Shown piece after piece: positions 4,855 to 7,996 of a stretch of DNA of 7,996 nt; the first letter of the stretch is position 1, and each line of letters opens with the position of its first letter. The position numbers were made by a program, and so were the translations under genes. The notes under the pieces are model-generated. The model made no database searches. It was not told where the DNA came from and saw nothing but the letters and a program-made list of their open reading frames with translations. This DNA comes from Methanomassiliicoccales archaeon (lineage in GTDB: Archaea > Thermoplasmatota > Thermoplasmata > SG8-5), in NCBI GenBank assembly GCA_030636255.1, contig DAOVXH010000077.1, positions 1 to 7,996 on the forward strand. The letters are read 5' to 3'.

Positions 4855-5586
4855 ATGTCTCAGATTGATATTCAGGAGAATGAGAGAAGATTTGTTGTTC
4901 CAGGGGAGGAGATTGGAGATTCTAGCCACCGTTCTGGAATGGGAACCTATGCCAGGGATGGAAAGGTCTTTGCATCGCAGACTGGCATTGTGAACATAAG
5001 GTCAGGATACATTAATGTGCAAAATTTTGCAGGCAAGTATCTGCCAAGACAGGGAGATTCTGTCATCGGCGTTATTAGAGACATTGGGCCAAATAGCTGG
5101 TTCGTTGATATCAGCTGCCCCTATAATTCCATGCTTCATGCCAGTGAAACACCCTGGAAAATAGATTATGGAATGACAGGCCAGTATCTTCAGGTTGGAG
5201 ATGTCATCCTGGCCAAGGTAAATCATATTGACGAGATTAAAAATGTAAATTTGACAATAAAGGAACACGGCCTCAGAAAGCTCAGCAGCGGCCAGGTATT
5301 GGAAGTGGATTACACAAAAGTGCCAAGGGTCATTGGAAAGGGCGGTTCCATGATATCAATACTCAAGGAAAGGACTGGATGCAAGATTTTCATAGGGCAA
5401 AATGGCGTAATATGGATTGATGGGGAGCTTGATGGAATTGCAAAGGCCACCCAGGCAATCAATATAATTTCAAGAGATGCACAAAAACAGGGCCTGACAG
5501 ATACAATAAGGGAATTTTTGGGTGCCACAGAATCACATGAGCCAGATGAAGAATTACCTGATGCAGGAGATGATTTGATTGAATGA
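4855..5586 (+). CDS. rrp4: Exosome complex RNA-binding protein Rrp4
   Basis: 243 residues. Rrp4 forms the RNA-binding cap on the Rrp41-Rrp42 ring and favours poly(A)-rich substrates. Seen: an N-terminal β domain (about 10-62, FVVPGEEI...GKVFASQTGIVNI...NFAGKYLPRQGD), an S1 domain (about 66-138, with GDSVIGVIRDIGPNSWFVDI and the VGDVILAKV strand), a KH domain (about 146-210) with the GxxG-type loop VIGKGGSM (GKGG at 161-164), then an acidic tail (227-243). Start choice: the frame is open upstream to an ATG at 4732, but that would overlap SBDS by 44 bases and add 41 residues unlike Rrp4; the ATG at 4855 begins the family-like MSQIDIQENERRFVVPGE and has a partial SD. The 3' end carries the SD of rrp41 and overlaps it by eight bases, which suggests coupled translation. 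Confidence 0.96.
   Translation: MSQIDIQENERRFVVPGEEIGDSSHRSGMGTYARDGKVFASQTGIVNIRSGYINVQNFAGKYLPRQGDSVIGVIRDIGPNSWFVDISCPYNSMLHASETPWKIDYGMTGQYLQVGDVILAKVNHIDEIKNVNLTIKEHGLRKLSSGQVLEVDYTKVPRVIGKGGSMISILKERTGCKIFIGQNGVIWIDGELDGIAKATQAINIISRDAQKQGLTDTIREFLGATESHEPDEELPDAGDDLIE
5565..5574 (+). promoter_or_regulatory. Near-consensus Shine-Dalgarno that sets the TTG start of rrp41
   Basis: AGGAGATGAT differs from AGGAGGTGAT by one base and lies within the last codons of rrp4, four bases before the TTG at 5579. The nearby ATG at 5583 is in another frame and ends after five codons. The site therefore supports TTG as the rrp41 initiator. Confidence 0.8.
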
Positions 5587-6316
5587 AAAAATTAGATTGA
5601 TAAATGATGATGGGCTCCGGGTGGACGGCAGGAAGCCAGATGAGCTTAGACCCATCAAGATTGAAGCTGGTGTTTTGGACAATGCTGACGGCTCGGCCTA
5701 TGTGGAATGGGGGAACAATAAGGTCATTGCTGCAGTCTATGGGCCAAGGGAGGTCCAGCCAAAGTACCTTCAGAACTCTGCAAAGGCCATTGTCCAGGTA
5801 AATTACAATATGGCTGCTTTTTCAGGCGACGACCGCATAAGACCAGGTCCAAATCGCAGGGCAACCGAGATTTCAAAAATAACTGCCGAGGCACTGGAGA
5901 ATGTTATTCTCACGAACCAGTTTCCCAGGACAAGCATTGACGTGTTCATAGAGATACTGGAGGCAGACGCCGGAACAAGATGTGCCGGGCTCACTGCAGC
6001 ATCTGTAGCAGTTGCAGATGCTGGCATTCCAATGATTGATTTAGTTCCATCCTGTGCAGCCGGAAAGGCAGATGACCAGGTGGTTCTGGACGTGGGCAAG
6101 CTTGAGGACAATATTGGCCAGGCAGATTTGCCAGTTGCCTATGTTCCCAGGACCGGAGAAATCGTTCTTCTGCAAATGGACGGTCATCTTACCAGGGATG
6201 AATTTGAAAAGGCATTGAACATGGCTATAGAAGCCTGCAAAGACATCCATGCTCTTCAGCAGGAAGCTCTGAAAAGTAGATATTCACCTCAAAAAGAAGG
6301 AGGCGATGCAGAATGA
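5579..6316 (+). CDS. rrp41: Exosome catalytic subunit Rrp41 (3'-5' phosphorolytic RNase), TTG start
   Basis: 245 residues, RNase PH fold. Rrp41 carries the active site of the archaeal exosome and degrades RNA 3'-5' with phosphate, releasing nucleoside diphosphates; it can also add tails in reverse. Seen: LRVDGRKPDELRPIKIEAGVL (13-33), the strand GSAYVEWGNNKVIAAVYGPRE, R93-R94 in GPNRRATEISK, EADAGTRCAG (128-137), D177 in KLEDN and D183 in QADLPVA. With a constant offset of five, R93, R94, D177 and D183 match R98, R99, D182 and D188 described in Sulfolobus Rrp41, so the enzyme should be active. The start codon is TTG, chosen because a near-perfect SD precedes it and the next residues match the family N-terminus; a later in-frame TTG at 5597 is less likely. 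It overlaps rrp4 by eight bases and rrp42 by four. Confidence 0.97.
   Translation: MNEKIRLINDDGLRVDGRKPDELRPIKIEAGVLDNADGSAYVEWGNNKVIAAVYGPREVQPKYLQNSAKAIVQVNYNMAAFSGDDRIRPGPNRRATEISKITAEALENVILTNQFPRTSIDVFIEILEADAGTRCAGLTAASVAVADAGIPMIDLVPSCAAGKADDQVVLDVGKLEDNIGQADLPVAYVPRTGEIVLLQMDGHLTRDEFEKALNMAIEACKDIHALQQEALKSRYSPQKEGGDAE
6297..6303 (+). promoter_or_regulatory. Shine-Dalgarno site of rrp42 inside the rrp41 3' end
   Basis: AAGGAGG (extended AAGGAGGCGAT to 6307) lies nine bases before the rrp42 ATG at 6313. That ATG shares ATGA with the rrp41 stop, a typical translational-coupling overlap that favours equal output of the two ring subunits. Confidence 0.75.
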
Positions 6317-7095
6317 AAAGGACAGTAATTCCCGAGATTAAGAAGGAACTTATTCACAAGCTGGCTACAGAGGATACCAGAGAGGACGGCCGTAGCCTAT
6401 TACAATTCAGAGAGTTAAAGTTCGAGACTGGCATTATTGGCACTGCAAACGGCAGTTCCAGGCTTTCCCTTGGAGGTACAGAAATTATTGTTGGGGTTAA
6501 AGTTCAGGTAGGAACACCATACCCGGACAAGCCAGACCAGGGCGTATTAATGACCGGCTGCGAGCTGAAACCAATGGCGCATCCATCCTTCCAGGGCGGC
6601 GCACCATCCGAGGAGGCAATAGAAATTGCCAGGGTGGTTGACCGGGGAATCCGCGAAAGCGGCATGATAGACATGCACAAACTCTGCATTGAACCTGAAA
6701 AGAAGGTATGGATGATTTACCTGGATATTCAGGTGCTTAATTATGATGGAAACCTCTTTGATGCTGCCACCATGGCAGGGGTACTGGCCCTGCACAATGC
6801 AAGAATTTTAGACATCAATAATCCAGAGGGGGAAAAGGTTCCGCTTCCAATAACTTCATGGCCTCTCACAGTGACATTTGTCAAGATAAAGGACAGCATC
6901 ATGGTAGACCCAACCTTTACTGAAGAACGGATAGCAAATGCAAGGCTAACAATCTCCATGGACGACAATGGCGACATAAGGGCCATGCAGAAAGGTTTAA
7001 ATGGGGCACTCATTTACGATGACGCCATCAGGGCAATGGATACTGCCCGAGAACTGACCTTCGACCTGAGGGCCAGACTTCAAAACAATCCATAG
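6313..7095 (+). CDS. rrp42: Exosome complex component Rrp42
   Basis: 260 residues, RNase PH fold, the non-catalytic partner that alternates with Rrp41 in the hexameric exosome ring and is needed for RNA binding and activity. Seen: the N-terminal helix (1-20), REDGRSLLQFRELKFETGII (23-42), GSSRLSLGGTEIIVGVKVQVGTP, the long Rrp42-type insertion with PMAHPSFQGGAPSEEAIEIARVVDRGIRESG (87-117), where R111 is positioned like the RNA-contact arginine of the family, and YLDIQVLNYDGNLFDAATMAGVLAL (136-160). The catalytic aspartates of Rrp41 are not present in the equivalent region (VTFVKIKDSIMVDPT), as expected for this paralogue. The length is normal, and the SD and ATGA overlap with rrp41 define the start. 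Confidence 0.97.
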   Translation: MKRTVIPEIKKELIHKLATEDTREDGRSLLQFRELKFETGIIGTANGSSRLSLGGTEIIVGVKVQVGTPYPDKPDQGVLMTGCELKPMAHPSFQGGAPSEEAIEIARVVDRGIRESGMIDMHKLCIEPEKKVWMIYLDIQVLNYDGNLFDAATMAGVLALHNARILDINNPEGEKVPLPITSWPLTVTFVKIKDSIMVDPTFTEERIANARLTISMDDNGDIRAMQKGLNGALIYDDAIRAMDTARELTFDLRARLQNNP

Positions 7096-7106
7096 GGCGT
7101 GAGCAA

Positions 7107-7520
7107 ATGGCAAAAGGTACCAAGAAAGTAGGAATGACAGGTAAATACGGACCAAGATACGGTGTCAAGATAAGAAAGCAGATAAAGAGCGTTAGCAGGC
7201 ACATGGCTAAACCACAGAGATGCCCAGAGTGCCAGGCTGATTCTGTCAAGCGTGTTGCTTCCGGTATCTGGAGATGCAGGCACTGCAATCTGAAATTCGC
7301 TGCATCAGCATATTCAGTCCGAACAAGAAGCTACAAGAGGGAAGAGGCAAAGAGCCAGCTGGAGAGGTTCCAGAGGGAAGATTCCACTGACCTTAGAGAA
7401 GAACTTGCCGATTCCGGTATAACAAAGAAAATTGAAGAGCCTGTAATCGAGGCCGATGAATCAGAGGTCATGGAAACCCTAGATGTAGAAGAAGACGAAG
7501 AAATTACATCGGAGGAGTGA
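7107..7520 (+). CDS. Large-subunit ribosomal protein eL43 (L37Ae) with acidic C-terminal extension
   Basis: 137 residues. Residues 1-75 are a clear eL43/L37Ae: basic N-terminus with TKKVGMTGKYGPRYGVKIRK, then the zinc ribbon C39-x2-C42 and C57-x2-C60 (RCPECQADSVKR...IWRCRHCNLKFA). Family members usually end near residue 85-95, but here about 50 further residues follow: a charged helical stretch (76-105) and a very acidic tail (109-137, many Glu/Asp, no aromatic residues). The extension runs in frame to a stop just before rpoP with ordinary codon use, so it is not an obvious frameshift. Also odd, the glycines common after KFA in this family are replaced (KFAASAY). The start has only a partial SD, GGGCGTGA (7095-7102), 11 bases after rrp42. 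Confidence 0.95.
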   Translation: MAKGTKKVGMTGKYGPRYGVKIRKQIKSVSRHMAKPQRCPECQADSVKRVASGIWRCRHCNLKFAASAYSVRTRSYKREEAKSQLERFQREDSTDLREELADSGITKKIEEPVIEADESEVMETLDVEEDEEITSEE

Positions 7521-7522
7521 TT

Positions 7523-7657
7523 ATGTACAGATGCGCCAAGTGCAAAGAGAGAATAAGAGGAGACATCAATACTGTGGGTATCCAGTGTACAAACTGCGGC
7601 TCCAAAATATTCTACAAGGAAAGACCAAACGTCAAGAAAACAATTGAGATTCGATAA
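7523..7657 (+). CDS. rpoP: DNA-directed RNA polymerase subunit P (Rpo12)
   Basis: 44 residues, normal for this tiny subunit, homologous to eukaryotic Rpb12/ABC10-alpha. It binds one zinc and helps assemble the Rpo3/Rpo11/Rpo10 platform of RNA polymerase. Seen: YRCAKCKERI with C4 and C7, then IQCTNCGSKIFYKERP with C22 and C25, and the basic C-terminus VKKTIEIR typical of the family. The start is supported by SD GGAGG (7511-7515), embedded in the last eL43 codons and stop; the gap to eL43 is two bases. Too short for most automatic gene finders, but placement after L37Ae is the standard archaeal arrangement. Confidence 0.96.
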   Translation: MYRCAKCKERIRGDINTVGIQCTNCGSKIFYKERPNVKKTIEIR

Positions 7658-7658
7658 T

Positions 7659-7996
7659 ATGCCAATAAAGAATTTTGAGTTCTCCACAATCGATGCCAGA
7701 CGCTTTTCCAGGTCAACCGAGGCACACAAGAACATCCAGATTAATGTTAACCATGAAATTACTCAAGTTATAGAGCGCGGAGAAGGCGTAACTGAAATGA
7801 ACTTCCGTTTTGCAGTAAATTATACTGGCATGGGCGCTGTTGCCGCAATAAAGCTTGAAGGCTTCCTCATGTTTGAGGGCGAGACAGGACTGGCTCAGGC
7901 ATGGGCCAAGGACAAGAAGCTTCCAGACCCGGTGGCAAATGAAGTTCTGAACCTCATAATGCGCAATTGCATCATGCAGGGCGTTGTCATAGCCAG
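7659..7996 (+). CDS. SecB-like β-sheet protein, uncharacterised, 3' end missing
   Basis: First 112 residues of a protein cut by the window end, starting one base after the rpoP stop. The sequence shows alternating β-strand patterns (KNIQINVNHEITQVIE, VTEMNFRFAVNYTGMGAVAAIKLEGFLMFEGE) and then a helix after a proline (LPDPVANEVLNLIMRNCIMQGVVIA). This order, in particular strand-GFLMFEGE, a short loop with a Pro and a C-terminal helix, resembles the SecB chaperone fold and archaeal SecB-like proteins; I recall related proteins in several small-genome archaea that continue to a proline-rich end. There is no signal peptide or membrane segment. Bacterial SecB keeps export substrates unfolded; whether this protein does so is not known. 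No strong SD is visible, so translation is probably coupled to rpoP. A domain search would settle the family. Confidence 0.6.
   Translation, partial: MPIKNFEFSTIDARRFSRSTEAHKNIQINVNHEITQVIERGEGVTEMNFRFAVNYTGMGAVAAIKLEGFLMFEGETGLAQAWAKDKKLPDPVANEVLNLIMRNCIMQGVVIA

Noticed and set aside
1..7996. CRISPR arrays, transposases, phage or defence genes
   Set aside because: No spaced direct repeats of CRISPR type, no transposase or integrase motifs, and no toxin or nuclease genes were seen. The window is mostly conserved housekeeping DNA.

Overview
The window is archaeal chromosomal DNA. It encodes the archaeal α-type proteasome subunit, SBDS, all three core exosome proteins (Rrp4, Rrp41, Rrp42), ribosomal protein eL43 (L37Ae), RNA polymerase subunit P, aIF2β and an archaeal presenilin-type protease, with TATA-type promoters and Shine-Dalgarno sites matching AGGAGGTGAT. 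All genes are on the + strand and tightly packed; no stretch above about 185 bases lacks a gene. The species cannot be named. The SecB-like protein after rpoP and the compact layout hint at a small-genome archaeon such as a DPANN lineage, but this is only an inference.

Bases 1-1079: the last 298 codons of rtcB (RNA ligase) enter from the left, followed by an unusual 180-base gap. The gap holds a second, synonymously diverged copy of the last nine rtcB codons plus stop, about 100 bases downstream of the real one, and a T-rich hairpin between the copies. Bases 1080-1463: a small two-helix membrane protein with a C-terminal zinc ribbon and its own promoter. Bases 1464-1629: intergenic, with an inverted repeat and the promoter of the next gene. 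Bases 1630-3248: aIF2β with a C-terminal TRAM domain, followed 11 bases later by a nine-helix presenilin/signal-peptide-peptidase homologue (PSH), probably one transcript that looks leaderless.

Bases 3325-7996: the conserved archaeal proteasome-exosome superoperon in the order psmA, SBDS, rrp4, rrp41, rrp42, rpl37Ae, rpoP, then a SecB-like protein cut by the right edge. Genes overlap (rrp4/rrp41 by 8 bases, rrp41/rrp42 by 4) or lie 1-11 bases apart, except for a 79-base gap before rrp4. A TATA box and strong SD precede psmA. The set couples protein degradation, RNA degradation (Rrp41/Rrp42 ring with Rrp4 cap), ribosome maturation (SBDS), translation (eL43) and transcription (RpoP). The Pop5 and Rpp30 RNase P genes often found between psmA and SBDS are absent here.

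Most of the window is ordinary, well-conserved information-processing DNA. The least explained signal is the duplicated rtcB 3' end. I did not find a convincing new biological system.
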